A DNA stretch of 64,000 nt, from assembly GCA_024811115.1 (NCBI GenBank), contig JAKOGH010000911.1:1-64000 (forward strand). Reading direction: 5' to 3'. Shown piece by piece: positions 1 to 11,686 of the stretch. This DNA comes from Terana coerulea. Its lineage: Eukaryota > Basidiomycota > Agaricomycetes > Polyporales > Phanerochaetaceae. A program made the translations under genes and the position numbers. The notes under the pieces were generated by a model. The model ran no database searches. It had not been told where the DNA came from and worked only from the letters and a program-made list of their open reading frames with translations. Within the stretch, counting starts at the first letter, position 1, and every line of letters begins with the position of its first letter.

Positions 1-398
<398 letters not shown>

Positions 399-399
399 T

Positions 400-2106
400 G
401 TACTGCAGACTAGCTCCGGGCTGACCAGCACCGTTCCAGTGGTCGTCGCCCGAACCTCGAAAATGACATATGCCCAGGGGCTGCCCAGGGCGCAAGCAAC
501 GCCGTGCGCGGGGGATCGTGAGGCTGACGCCGGCGGCAGAAACGCATGGTCGCGCTGGTGTTGGGCTCGTGACCGAGGCAAGCATGGGGCGCGTTGGCAT
601 GGGCGAGCATTCTCGATCGCAAACACAAACCCGCGCACATCTGCCCAGAGCAGCACAACCGGTGTGAACCTCTGAATAAAAGATGGGAGGTATGGACGTC
701 ACCGGTTAACACTGCCGGGTGGTCCACCGACCTCAACCGACGCGATCCCGCCGCCATCTCGACGAGAACGTCAGACAATGCGCGAATGTGGCGGGTCGGG
801 CCTGAACACGGTCACCGAAATGGCCGCCAAGAGAATTGGTGTTGATATCGATTTGTGCCCGTGGTCATGCTGACTGCCTGTACTGCCCTGGGTTCTGGAA
901 TCGTCATCGTCCACCCACGGATCCTGCGTGTCGAGCAGGGCGCGAGCGACTCTAGGCGACTCTGCACCTGGTGAGAGGCCAAATATTGAAGCGAGGCGCA
1001 ACACGTGCGACAAATAGACCAAAAATTGGGGGCCTGAATGACGTTGTAGGTTTCGGACGTAGGCAACGGTTATGAGCGATCAGAAGGGCACGAACAGTGA
1101 GATCGAGCGGGGTTTTCGTTCATGAGAGCCGAGAGGCTAAGGCGAGATCCCACGAGACTTGCCATGCATCTCGAGGCAAACGTGGGGTCGGCGGGGTCGA
1201 CTGGGGTTGGCCGCCACAAGGTCGAAGGCTTGTCACGTAAGCGCCCACTAAGCGGGTAGACATGGATTCCGGAACGGAGGACAAACATGTGCTGATCTTC
1301 ATCTCGACCGTGTGAAGGGCCAATCTATGAACCTCTACGTAAGGGCGTGCTCATTTCAGCAAAAAAGCATTTGACACCGTGACTGCACCTAGGAACGTAC
1401 TAACTGTGCCTACTTAGCGTTGAGTCTGCTTTTTTTTTGTGGGGGTCGAATTAAGGCTAGGGATATTCGTCTAGGAAGAACTGGCAGTAGGCACAAATCA
1501 AGAAGGGGATATTAGGGCGGCACATACGTTTCACATGACCACAAGGTGTGTGCTAGTGAACCATTGATGGATTGAATATTTTGTGCGCAGCCTGACTTGT
1601 TGTCGTTTGTCCCACAAATCCGCAACGTGTCGCGCTGTTCTCAAGTTACAATTGTCCACTCACTGGTAGTTAAAAGTTAAGGGCAAGTCAGTGCAAGGCA
1701 AGTAAGTATGGTAGTGGAAGTGCAGGTGACGGTCTTGAAGCTTGAGTACTTAACGTGAAAGTGACGACGAAGAAGTCATTTCTTGAATTTAACACCCGTG
1801 TAAGCTCTTAGCTACCGAACCTTCGGCCTTCATGCTAAGTTCCGTAGCTAATCGCCGCAGGTACCGTTGTGCCCTAACACCGCTTCAGGCCTGTCTATGT
1901 AGTGAGCCGCATTCAAATCGCAGCGAACATACGTGGTCCAAATGCCAGAGTGTCGAAGCTCAGGAAAGTCGAACCAGAGCGCGCACTGATCAGCGGCATT
2001 ACCTAAAAACGCTTGGATTGGCCGAAGGCCACATACCCACTCGGCACCGTGATGGTCCTCTTCGGCCAACCGCCACCTCTTCCGCTACGACCATCTCATC
2101 TCAGAT
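400..2106. other. Intergenic region between the amylase and regulator A
   Basis: No convincing gene is seen in these 1.7 kb; the open frames are short, overlap on both strands and have no recognisable motif. The region holds the upstream control DNA of two divergent genes. The last 65 bases or so before regulator A's ATG resemble the DNA just upstream of regulator B's ATG (15226-15300): both contain CGGCACCGTGA followed by a GGTCCTCTTC block. The homology of A and B therefore extends into their leader regions. Confidence 0.5.
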
Positions 2107-5100
2107 ATGTCTTCGCAAGACGATGACCGCGACAGCGATACGTTCACCAAACCCACGAAGAAAGCGAATGGGGAGAGAAGAGAGAGAGTGAGAGCATGCG
2201 ACATGTGTCGGCGGAGGAAAGGTACGTCCTTGTTATAAGCTGTTCTTATTTTCGACTCGAACTAATTCGTTTGCAGTCAAATGTAAGCTCTGCTTTAGCC
2301 CTGTTTTGCAGCTGAGAATAATAAGCAGTATGCCCTCTTTGAGGCGATGGGGATCGCATGCCTACCGGCTTGTGTTCGAATTGCAAGACCTATGACTACA
2401 GCTGCACCTACGCGCCCAAGGTATGCACGCTACCCCTGACTGAGCAAATTGACGTTGACATGCCTTGCTACAGAAACGGGCAGTTGACCCAGAGTAGGCT
2501 GGATGAAACGTTCAAACCTTGGTCATGTCGTTAAATAATCGTTGTGCAGATATGTGTCGAACCTCGAGTCTCAACTAACACAGACCCAAGAAGCGCTGCG
2601 CTTAGTAAGTTCACTGTCATTGGAAGCTTTTGGTCATACTCATCCTTCTCGCAGCTCACTGCGAGACTAGAAGCAGCCGAAAGTTCACAATCATCTGGCG
2701 AATGCCCGGCGTCACGGTCGTCTCCATCATCTTCTTCCGTCTTCTCGAATGGGTTACCACCGACCTCCGAATAGCAATGGTCGTGCAAGTCGCTACCCTG
2801 CTTTGCCCTACACAGACCCGGACGATGTGAACGCCAGTGACGACGAACTGAATGTCGACCCCTCTCTGGACACCTACAACTTGAGATACAAAGTCGCAGC
2901 GAAGTCACACCCGCACTTCGTCGGCAAATCCAGCTCTGTCTTCCTATTACAGCAAGTTCTGGATATGAAGGACGCATACACGAACGGCACGGCCGAATCA
3001 CCGGTTGTTGACTCGAAGGCGCAAGCGGCCGAGTTTCATGACTTCTGCCACGATGTGTGGAAAGAGTTCAAGGTTAGCCCAAGCTCGCATGTTCATGTTT
3101 ACAGCTTACCGAACGCCGCCCTCGCAGTGGGTGGCACCTCCGCAACCATTTCCATACACATCACGCGACTTCCCAGAACCAGACCTCTTCTCAGCCCTCG
3201 TTGACCTTTATTTCACGTCGTCCAACATATTCATGCCTCTTCTGAGCCGAGTAGTCTTCCAAAGTGGGATAGATCAAGGCCTGCACCTTCGGGATGAGGG
3301 CTTTGCTGCGACAGTGCTCTTGGTATGTGCGATAGGCGCCAAGTACTCGTATGATAAGCGGGTATTGCTGGAAGGTGAAGAGACATGGCACTCGGCAGGC
3401 TGGAAATGGTTCAGGGCTGTTCAAGATGTGGAAAGGACCTACAAGCTCAAACCGCCAGACCTGTATGCGATCCAAGCACCCGCAGTGAGTGAATTTGCCC
3501 GCTTCTCGAACGCAGCCAGTAGTTCTGACACGTATGCACAGCTAGCGGCACTCTATCTTTACGGCTCACCAGCTCCACAATATGCGTCTGTTCTACATTT
3601 GCCGTATGGATTTACGGATTGCAATGGACTTGGGGGCGCACAAGAGGAAGGTGTACAAGGCTATCCCAAGTGCATTTGATGAGCTTCTCAAGCGTGCATT
3701 CTGGTACGTCACACGTTGTTTCGCATTCTAGATTTCTGGTACTCATGATATGCGAACAGGGTGCTTGTCATCATCGACCGAGGACTTAGCCTTGTGCTCG
3801 GTAGACCGATGTGTATTCAGGACGAAGAGTGGGTGTTGCTTGAGTCTTGTTATCCATGGAGACATGCAGCTCATACAAATTTCAGCTTAGTTATGACTTG
3901 GACCTACCAATCGAATGTGACGACGAGTACTGGATACTTGACGATCCCGCTCTCTGTTTCAAGCAGCCCGCAGGAGTGCCTTCCAAGATCTCGGCTTTCA
4001 CGTCTCTCATCCGACTACACCACATTCAAGCATGCACGCTACGCACAATCGTAAGACTAACCCATTCATCACTGAAGCGAGGGTATATCGACATCTGACT
4101 TCATTAAAACAGTATGCGACGAACAAGTCGAAAGCTCATTGGGGCTTTGGCAGCGAATGGCAACAAGAAGTGGTCTCGGAGTTGGATTCTTCTCTGAATA
4201 AATGGATCGACTCTTTGCCAGAGCACTGTGAGTGTCATTATACTCCTACATCCAATTTTGCTGACAGCTATTCCTTTGCAGTACGATGGAATCCGAAAGA
4301 ACAACCCGACGTCTTCCTACACCAATCCGCTCAGCTATACTCAACCTACTACCACCTCCAAATCTCGGTGCATCGTTCCTTCATACCCATGCCTAGAGAG
4401 ACGAAAGCCTCGTCGCCTCTTCCGTCGTTGACGATATGTACCAATGCCGCACGGGCATGCATCCATCTCCTGGCGATACAGTTTGAGCGGCACGTTGGCG
4501 GAGTATACCAAAACCTGGTGAGTAGTTTTGCCTGAGCAGACGTTTTTATGACTAACAGCTGGTCTCTACTCTATACGACGGAGTAGATTTCGTTGTTCAA
4601 TGCCGGCATCGTCATAGTCCTGAATGTCTGGGCGAATAAGCATTCTGGCGTTACCACCACCATCCCCCAGCGCGACCTAGATGACATCCAAAAGGTTATC
4701 ATGATGCTGAAGGCTCTAGAGCCCAGGTGCTACATCGCAGGTCGGGTGACGTGAGTGGGGCCATCTGCATCTCCAGTTTCCGGACTGACATCCGCCAATG
4801 ACAGGGAGTGTATCAAGGAGCTTGCGGCCATCGGAGACGTCCACTTCAGCTATGGCAACACTCCGCGAACGGGCACGAAGCGATCGTGGGACGGCAACGT
4901 CCACGACTCCTCGCCGTCGAGCACTTCCGACCGCAGCCCGCCGGCCTCAGGGTACGGGCAAGAGCTGCGTGTCATGGCCGGCTCGAAGCGCGTGCAGCAG
5001 CATCGCGTCTCGAACGGCGCATCCAGCATGACGGCGGGCCCATCGTCCTTCCACCAGCCCAGCCGCGTGCTGGAGTCGTCGCCCAGCCCCGTCTTCGCCG

Positions 5101-5671
5101 GCCGGCCGTGGCTGCCTGAGTCGTCGTCCGCGACGGTGGACATGGGCGGGTGGCACCCGCAGTCGCTCATGTCCGCGTACTCGGCGGGCGTCCCAGGTGT
5201 GCCGGACAGCGCATACGGCTCGCAGGGCCTCCCGGCACCAGCGCCGCATTTGCGCCGCTCCCGCCACCGCCGCCGCCGGAGTCGTTCGCGGCGACGGACC
5301 CTGCCGCTGCGTTCCCGGGCAACACCTACGTCGCACATGCCCATACACTTTGGACACCAGAACGCGCACCCGCCGCCGCCGCCGCATGCCGGCGGCCACG
5401 TGCAAGCGGAGGGAGCTGTCCCCAGGACTGGTCCGCGCCGGCATGTAACGGTCAGTGCACCACGGTGCCTCCCGAATGCTTCGATCGTGAGATTTTGGCA
5501 ATGTTGTCCAGTGCGCCGACAAGCATGGAGTAAGTGCCTCATTCCATGCCACTTTAACTAGCCAGTTGACTTTACATCGATTGCAGATGGAATGACTGGG
5601 GCGCATATATGGCGAATCTCACGGACGTGGACAACGTTCGTGATATATCTGCGGGCCTCTCGCATCTGTAG
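2107..5671 (+). CDS. Zn2Cys6 transcription factor A (fungal-specific regulator, paralogue of B)
   Basis: Predicted nuclear DNA-binding regulator. Exon 1 (2107-2221) ends in RVRACDMCRRRK. A 6-nt exon (2277-2282) supplies VKC across its splice junctions, and exon 3 (2344-2420) gives DGDRMPTGLCSNCKTYDYSC, completing the six cysteines. Further exons include 2474-2493, 2550-2604, 2655-3072 and one from 3128. The middle region (GLHLRDEGFAATVLLVCAIG, ETWHSAGWKWF) matches the fungal-specific transcription factor domain of XlnR-like proteins. The tail ends EWNDWGAYMANLTD and stops at 5671. Against regulator B the reading frame breaks near 2765 and at 3608-3615 (one extra T), and wanders in the GC-rich tail (5220-5460). 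These are either sequencing indels or decay. Target genes cannot be read from sequence; the nearby amylase and CDH make a carbohydrate role plausible. Confidence 0.8.
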
Positions 5672-6044
5672 AAACCAGCCACGGACGATTGTAGAATGTA
5701 TTTCTAGCACCTTGATTTTCGCGCTTTCACGCACCACTCAGTATTCAGCTCTCAAGATGTCCTCTGTATCTTATCACTTTATGTACTCCGTCTCGATTAG
5801 CCGAATGCGCTCAAAGGATATTAATGTAGTATACATCTCCTCCGAGTCTCACAACGTGTGTAGTATCCAAGGGTGAAATGCATAAAATATAAAACGGCTA
5901 ACTAACCATACACGTTTGAATTGCAACTTCCTATGGAGACTCAACCACAGCCCTTCAACGTCTACGGCAAGGTAGCATTAGCCTTACGGAGCACGACTAC
6001 CAAAAAATATGCACACCTGCTCAACAGAAGCCTCGACGGTGAGC

Positions 6045-7270
6045 CTACTCAGCGGCGAGCTCAAGCTTGATCTTCGCAATAGCCTGGGCGGGGTTGAGGC
6101 CCTTCGGGCATGTCCGGGCACAGTTGAAGATCGTGTGGCACCGGTACAGGCTCATCTCGTTCTGGAGCTTCTCCATGCGTTCCGCCTTGTACGAGTCACG
6201 CGAGTCGGCCATCCAGCGGTAGGCCGCCATGAGCGTCGCGGGGCCGAGGTACTCGTCCTGGTTCCACCAGTAGCTGGGGCACGAGGTTGAGCAGCAGGCG
6301 CACAGGATGCATTCGTACATGCTGGAGTAGGTCGCGCCGGTGAGTACGGGGTGAGATGCATGTGATATGTACGGACGCACCCGTCAAGCTTCCTGCGGTC
6401 CTCCTGCGACTGCAAGAACTCCCGGCCCTCCGGTGGGTTGTCGTTCTTGAGGTAAGGCTCGATCGACTTGTACTGCTTGTAAAAGAGAGTGAGGTCGGGC
6501 ACAAGGTCCTTGACGATGTACACTAAGCGAATGCTCAATATTAGCTAAGGTACCTCAGGACAGCGTAACACTTACTGTGAGGAAGAGGGTAGATCTTGGA
6601 GTCCTTTGACGTGTCCCGGTCAATTCTGCAGAGGCAAGCGAGTGTGTTCTGCCCATTGATGTTCATGGCACATGAGCCGCAAATGCCCTCACGGCATGAG
6701 CGACGGAAGGTGAGCGTCGGGTCAATGTCGTTCTTGATTTTGATGAGAGCATCGAGGATCTAGAGGGAGAGGGGTGAACATCCGACGCCACTGATTTCTA
6801 GACGGTCTGCGGAAAACTAAGGATATAGTTCTCGATGGTCAAGGCGTCCAGGTTGCTTAACGGTTCCTCCTGCCTCCATGCTACCAGTAAGAACCATGTC
6901 GACCCTGTGTTGAACGTGGTACATATGTTTCCGCACGAGACACCAAGACGCTAACGAAGGATATAGAGCGGCACTTACCATAGGACCAGTCTGGTTGAGG
7001 TCGATAGTGTACGACTGCAGAGTCGGCTTCTTCGCTGGCTCATCAGGATTCTGCAGTGCACGGCACGTAACCATTCAGCTCAAGAGCTCTGCATTTGCAC
7101 CTCAGCACAATACGCACCCAGCGATAAATCTTGAACTCCTTGGTCAAAACCGGCTTCTCGGTAGGGGTCGCCTGAAACCGTGCCGCCGAAGACGCAAACG
7201 TCCGGAGCGACGAGGAAGAGCGGAGAGCCTGCGAGCGGATCAGGCTTGCGCGAGCGGCGACGGATTGCAT
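6045..7270 (-). CDS. SDH2: Succinate dehydrogenase iron-sulfur subunit, mitochondrial
   Basis: Subunit B of respiratory complex II; passes electrons from the flavoprotein subunit to ubiquinone in the inner mitochondrial membrane. The N-terminus ([20 protein letters not shown]) is rich in Arg, Ser and Ala without acids, as in a mitochondrial targeting peptide. The [2Fe-2S] ligands are visible as CREGICGSC with a later ACLC (about 6640-6720), the [4Fe-4S] motif as [12 protein letters not shown] (near 6290) and the [3Fe-4S] region as [17 protein letters not shown] near the C-terminus. All cluster cysteines are present. At least four introns interrupt the gene; the last (6322-6379) splits KLDG from MYECIL. 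It ends ...KIKLELAAE at 6045. Expected housekeeping expression; it lies between the two Zn2Cys6 paralogues with no obvious functional link to them. Confidence 0.95.
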
Positions 7271-7861
7271 GGCGTGCAGAGACGGTGGTGAGGGTCGAGG
7301 AGAGGAATCGAGGAAAGTGCGGCAACGGGATATTCAGCAGCTTCAGAAGGCGGAGGGGAGTGATGGTCCCCGGAGGCGCTCGGAACCATCGGCCGGCGCT
7401 TTCACATGGATGCGCCGGTCCAATCAGAAGCGCCGCTTTTCAGTCTTGTGTAGTGTTGCGGAAGAAAGTCCCAATGCCACACAGTACTATATTGTAGGTA
7501 CTTCAAGCTTCAAGCTACTTAGACGTTATAACTTGCATAACACAGCGAACATGTAGCGTGAACATGCTGATTTCCTGGTCTTGGCGGAGCTGTCGCAGTT
7601 TCATTTTTCTTCGCCTCATGGATGCAGCTTTCCGTCTGCTATGTTCAGAGTCGACGCGAGCACGTTTCGCAAAGCACTAGGTCAGCAGGAAGTTGGCCAC
7701 CCAGGCGTCCTTGCCTTATTGTTAATTAACACTCACTCACCCGTTTCATCCTGCTTTTGCAACTTACTGTAACTTACGGCAGGAATTGAAGACAAGCGTG
7801 CGTTGAAGACCAGAAAGATAAACTCTATGTAGCACCATTACAAAGATCACTGATACGCACA

Positions 7862-8671
7862 GATGTCATCGTGGGACAGCGACAGTGAAGTCCAGGCAAC
7901 AAGCTGATGATGGCTCTATAATCACTATTCAGAGAAGTTGGGCAGGAAAATGCGGGCGTGATGCAAATCTGTACAAACCCACAGGCAACGGAGCGGCTTG
8001 GGAACTTCAGGTTCAGGTACAATCTCCCTGGAATATTATATCCAATATTTTCTTGTCAACAATAGGCATCACGTTGGCGGGAAACCTTGGAGTGGCTGCC
8101 CGGCGAGGAGTATGTAACATGTTGGAACCTCGTTGCGGTCCTCGGACTTGAAACTTCCGATCTATGACGAATTAGCTTCGCACGGAACACGCACAGATCA
8201 ACCGCCGTTAGTCCGCCATACTTCAGGCAAGCCGTATCCACGGCTCGACAACGTGTTCGCCACCGGGTCCGAGCAAGGGTTCATGCAGTACCGGTACGAA
8301 TGCAGATCCGTATTGAATCTCTAATGACATCGATTAGGGCTATGCATGCCAGTCCTGTATACTCTCGCGGCGAAGATGACTTACTTCCTCGTGCCCGTTG
8401 GATAACCTAGTCCATGATCTGGCGTTTGACCAATTTGGTGCATAACGCTAGCCTCGAGATGAAACCGGTACTGGAAGAATTGCGCCTCGAAGCTGGCAAA
8501 TGGCAGCGAATTTCCGAGTCGAACGGAACCGTCAAGTACATCCTTCACGGCATTCCCACTCCCCAGGTCAACAGACTGAAGTGGTGGGATTGGGGTCCTC
8601 ACCGCCCAGCTTACGCAGTGATCATGGTTGATAGATCGCAAATGCTACAGCTGCTGGTGGCTGTAACATAG
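7862..8671 (+). CDS. Unrecognised small multi-exon protein (tentative)
   Basis: I do not recognise this gene. A plausible splice chain starts with MSSWDSDSE at 7862 and uses short GT-AG introns. It passes through ASRWRETLEWLPGEEY (from 8065), GKPYPRLDNVFATGSEQGF (from about 8228), MHASPVYSRGEDDLLPRARW (8341-8400) and then, after a 42-nt intron, EMKPVLEELRLEAGKWQRI to a stop at 8671. Each junction keeps frame and the chain yields a Trp-rich, charged soluble protein of about 190 residues without signal peptide or membrane segment. Support is only that the exons join cleanly; individual boundaries, especially around 8100-8230, are guesses. It could also be a decayed gene. The following 800 bases up to 9470 contain no clear gene. 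Confidence 0.4.
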
Positions 8672-9469
8672 TGCATATATGCAGCTGCTATCGTACCACA
8701 TACTCTCCTATGCAAATAGACTAGTTCAACGAACATAGTAATATCGAAACAATCAGGGCTTACTCGATTTGCGATGTCGTGTGTTGCATTGACGGCGCAG
8801 CACCGTCGTGCGTTGTTGAGTACACAACCTCTCACAAAACACTAGTGACGCATGCCACTAAGTTTTTGGGATGGAGCAAGCACAGATGGGCAGCCTTTTG
8901 CTGTTCGGGATAGTACGGAGGAATTTGGGAGAGACGGTCTCGACGACCGGCGGCAGAACCCCATTGAGGCTGGAACTTTTGTAGACCGCTCGGCATGCTT
9001 CAAGCTGTACGTAAATTCCGCAGAGATAATGCACACCATGAGAGAGTTGGACACGAATAGACTGTCGTTCTTAGTGCATGCAGGGTTTGGTAGGAAATGT
9101 GCCTGAGGAGAGCTGGAGGATATGGCCGCTCAGGAGAGCGAAACAAAAACGAGTGTGGGTGGCGGCGGACTTGGGGTGATCGGGGTCTCAGGGGTCGGTG
9201 GCTGGCATTCCGACGCCGAACGTCAAAGTCTCGAAATCTCGACAGTCCCGACTTCAACCCCTTCCACCATCTCCCTCACCTTCCCCAACGCCTTCAGAGG
9301 CCTCTTCAACATCGTCCGACGACGTCGACGCACCTGAGTCCGGCGGTGAACGCACATCGGATCGGCAGCACAGTCCTCAAGAGTCCATCACCTACTTCCT
9401 CCATTTGGTACACACCACACGTATCCCAGCCACTTACAAAAGCAGCTTTCCGCTCAAGTACAAGGCACA

Positions 9470-11151
9470 ATGGAGCCTCTCGCCGTAGGCAACGAGTCGC
9501 CGCCAGCCCGTCAATCGATTCTCGGCAGCTTCCTGCGAGGTCGACCACGCGGCATATCTCAATCACACCCTTCACCTACAGGTCAAGACGCCCCTCATAC
9601 TCACGATTCCCCACCACCCACCACCGCGCAGGACGTCCCAGGACACCGTCGCAGACCTGCCGCCGTGCAACCGTCCCTTTCGCAATCCCTTCAGCCATCC
9701 ACTTCTGCAGGTCCAGTCGGTCCATTCTCACAGATGCTGCGCCGAAGACGCTCTGCCGGCGCATTGGCGTCCAACGCCACACCCCAAGTCCCCACCGCCG
9801 TCCCTGTCGCCCGCACGACGACGGGCGCACCCTGCCGCAGCGGCGGCGAGCAACCAGCCAGGACCCGGGCATCGTATTCGTCTCGTGCCACATTTGGACA
9901 GTCGTCGGTCGCTCCGCTTCGACCCCATCCAGCGCGACGTCCGTGAGGGCGAAGCCCCGCTCCGCATTGGACGCTTCACAGACCGCTCGGGCCTAGGCAT
10001 CGCCGCCGCGAATGCGCTCGGCTCCAACAAACTCGCCTTCAAGAGCAAGGTCGTCAGCCGCGCGCATGCCGAGATCTGGGCAGAAGCCGGGGGCAAGTTC
10101 TACATCAAGGACACCAAGAGCAGCTCCGGCACCTTCCTCAACCACGTCCGCCTTAGTCCAGCCAACACCGAGAGCCGCGCCAGTGAGCTCAAGGATGGCG
10201 ACCTCCTGCAGTTGGGCGTCGACTATCAGGGCGGCACGGAGGACATCTACAAGTGCGTGAAGATAAAGGTCGAGGTCGGACGAGAGTGGCAGGCGCAGTC
10301 GAATCCGTTCAAGTGAGTGCGGCCCTCATCTTGTTTGCGTCTTTGCTAACAAGGTCAACAGTTCCAACGCTCTGAAACAACTCAAGGCTATCGCGGTCCC
10401 TCAGAATCCAACTGCAGCAGGGAAGAAGGTCGCTGCCAGCGGCAAAACAGCGCTGCCAGATTGCTGCATCTGTATGTTCACCTAAGCCCATAACTTTCCC
10501 ACACATCCTGATAAACGCTTCGCAGGTCTGTTTGCCGTCACGATACAACAAGCCCTCTTCATCGCACCCTGCTCGCATGCGTTCCACTACAAGTGCATCC
10601 GACCGCTGCTGGACAACCACTACCCCTCCTTTTCCTGCCCGCTCTGCCGGACATACGCCGACCTGGAACAAGATGTCGAGGTCGAGATCGAGCAGGACGA
10701 GGAGAGCATTGCGGAAGTGTCGGCCGTCATCGCATCGATCATCCCCGCCACACCGATTACACCGGCGCACGAGCACAGTCGTGAGCGTCCCGACGCAGGC
10801 GCTGAGACGGAGGTGGAGCAAGATATTGGAGGGACATCACGCCTGGGCCCGAGTATCCGTCGCCGCCAGGTCGTCGTACCTGCTTACGACGCAGATGATG
10901 TTGAGATGGAGGACGCCGCCGCTCTTCCCGCGCTGCCCGAGGATCTCGATGATATCGACCCGGAGCCACTTCGCCGCGAGCAGTCCGTATCGCCTGTGTC
11001 GCACGTCGCACGCACGAGCGCGAACAGGTCGACGGACTTGTTATTTGAGCCGGACGGTGAGGGCAGCGGGAGCGCGGAGGCGGACAACGGGGCCAGCGAC
11101 GGCAGCGCCAATGGGGCCGAGCTCGTCAACGGCAAGCGGCTGAAGCGGTGA
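9470..11151 (+). CDS. FHA-RING E3 ubiquitin ligase of the Dma1/Chfr type
   Basis: Predicted phosphothreonine-reading ubiquitin ligase; in yeasts Dma proteins act in the spindle-position checkpoint and septation control. The start MEPLAVGNES at 9470 opens a Pro/Ser/Arg-rich N-terminus. The FHA domain follows (LRIGRFTDRSG, then KVVSRAHAEIW and SSSGTFLNHVRLS), carrying the family's Gly-Arg, Ser-Arg-x-His and Ser-x-Asn/Gly-Thr signature residues. A 49-nt intron (10313-10361) and a 54-nt intron (10472-10525) interrupt it. The RING finger is CCICLFAVTIQQ..., APCSHAFHYKCIRPL and CPLCRTY, with the Cys/His ligands in place. The acidic tail ends NGKRLKR. The N-terminal frame and the FHA frame differ by one base somewhere in 9785-9850, either a GC-rich indel or an unseen short intron. 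Interestingly, an Spg1/Tem1 GTPase of the same septation pathway lies 9 kb away. Confidence 0.85.
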
Positions 11152-11686
11152 CCGCCTCCAGCTCCTGGTATGACATACGGCGCGGTTTATTACGGGACTT
11201 GTTGAATCTCTACCCCTGGCTGGCAGTGTATACAGGGTATTGCGTGTAGATGTATAACCCTTTCATGACTCTTATTCTTCCTATCTTCCTACGGCCTCCG
11301 TGATGACTTGCACATACCGTTACCTGTACATTGTTTGCAGCCTACCTCACAAGCTGTTGTAATATTCTTGTACGATCTTCAGTACATTTTATCGCATAAG
11401 TAAATCCTTGCTCAACCCCACTGCTGTACGGTGCGTTACGCAAGCATGAAAGAAAATCAGTCCAAGAAATACTGTATGAGAATGTAGCCCACGGCGTCGC
11501 GGATGAAAGCTTGGCCCCCGCCTGTTGCTTCCCGCAAGGTACTGGCACAGCGAGCAAATTAGCGACGAGAAGAAAAGATACCACAAAAACTCTGAAGGGC
11601 CACGAAATTGGGTACTAGTGGGGCGACGAAAAGCAAGCGTAACACGAGCGAAACAGTCTCCAATTGCCCGCGACGGGCGCACATGT

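Noticed and set aside
4850..5542. 230-codon minus-strand frame opposite the tail of regulator A
   Set aside because: It is the antisense shadow of a GC-rich coding tail; the plus strand carries the similarity to regulator B.
9097..9996. 299-codon plus-strand frame overlapping the ligase N-terminus
   Set aside because: Arg/Ser/Pro composition from an out-of-phase GC-rich exon; it does not continue into the FHA domain.
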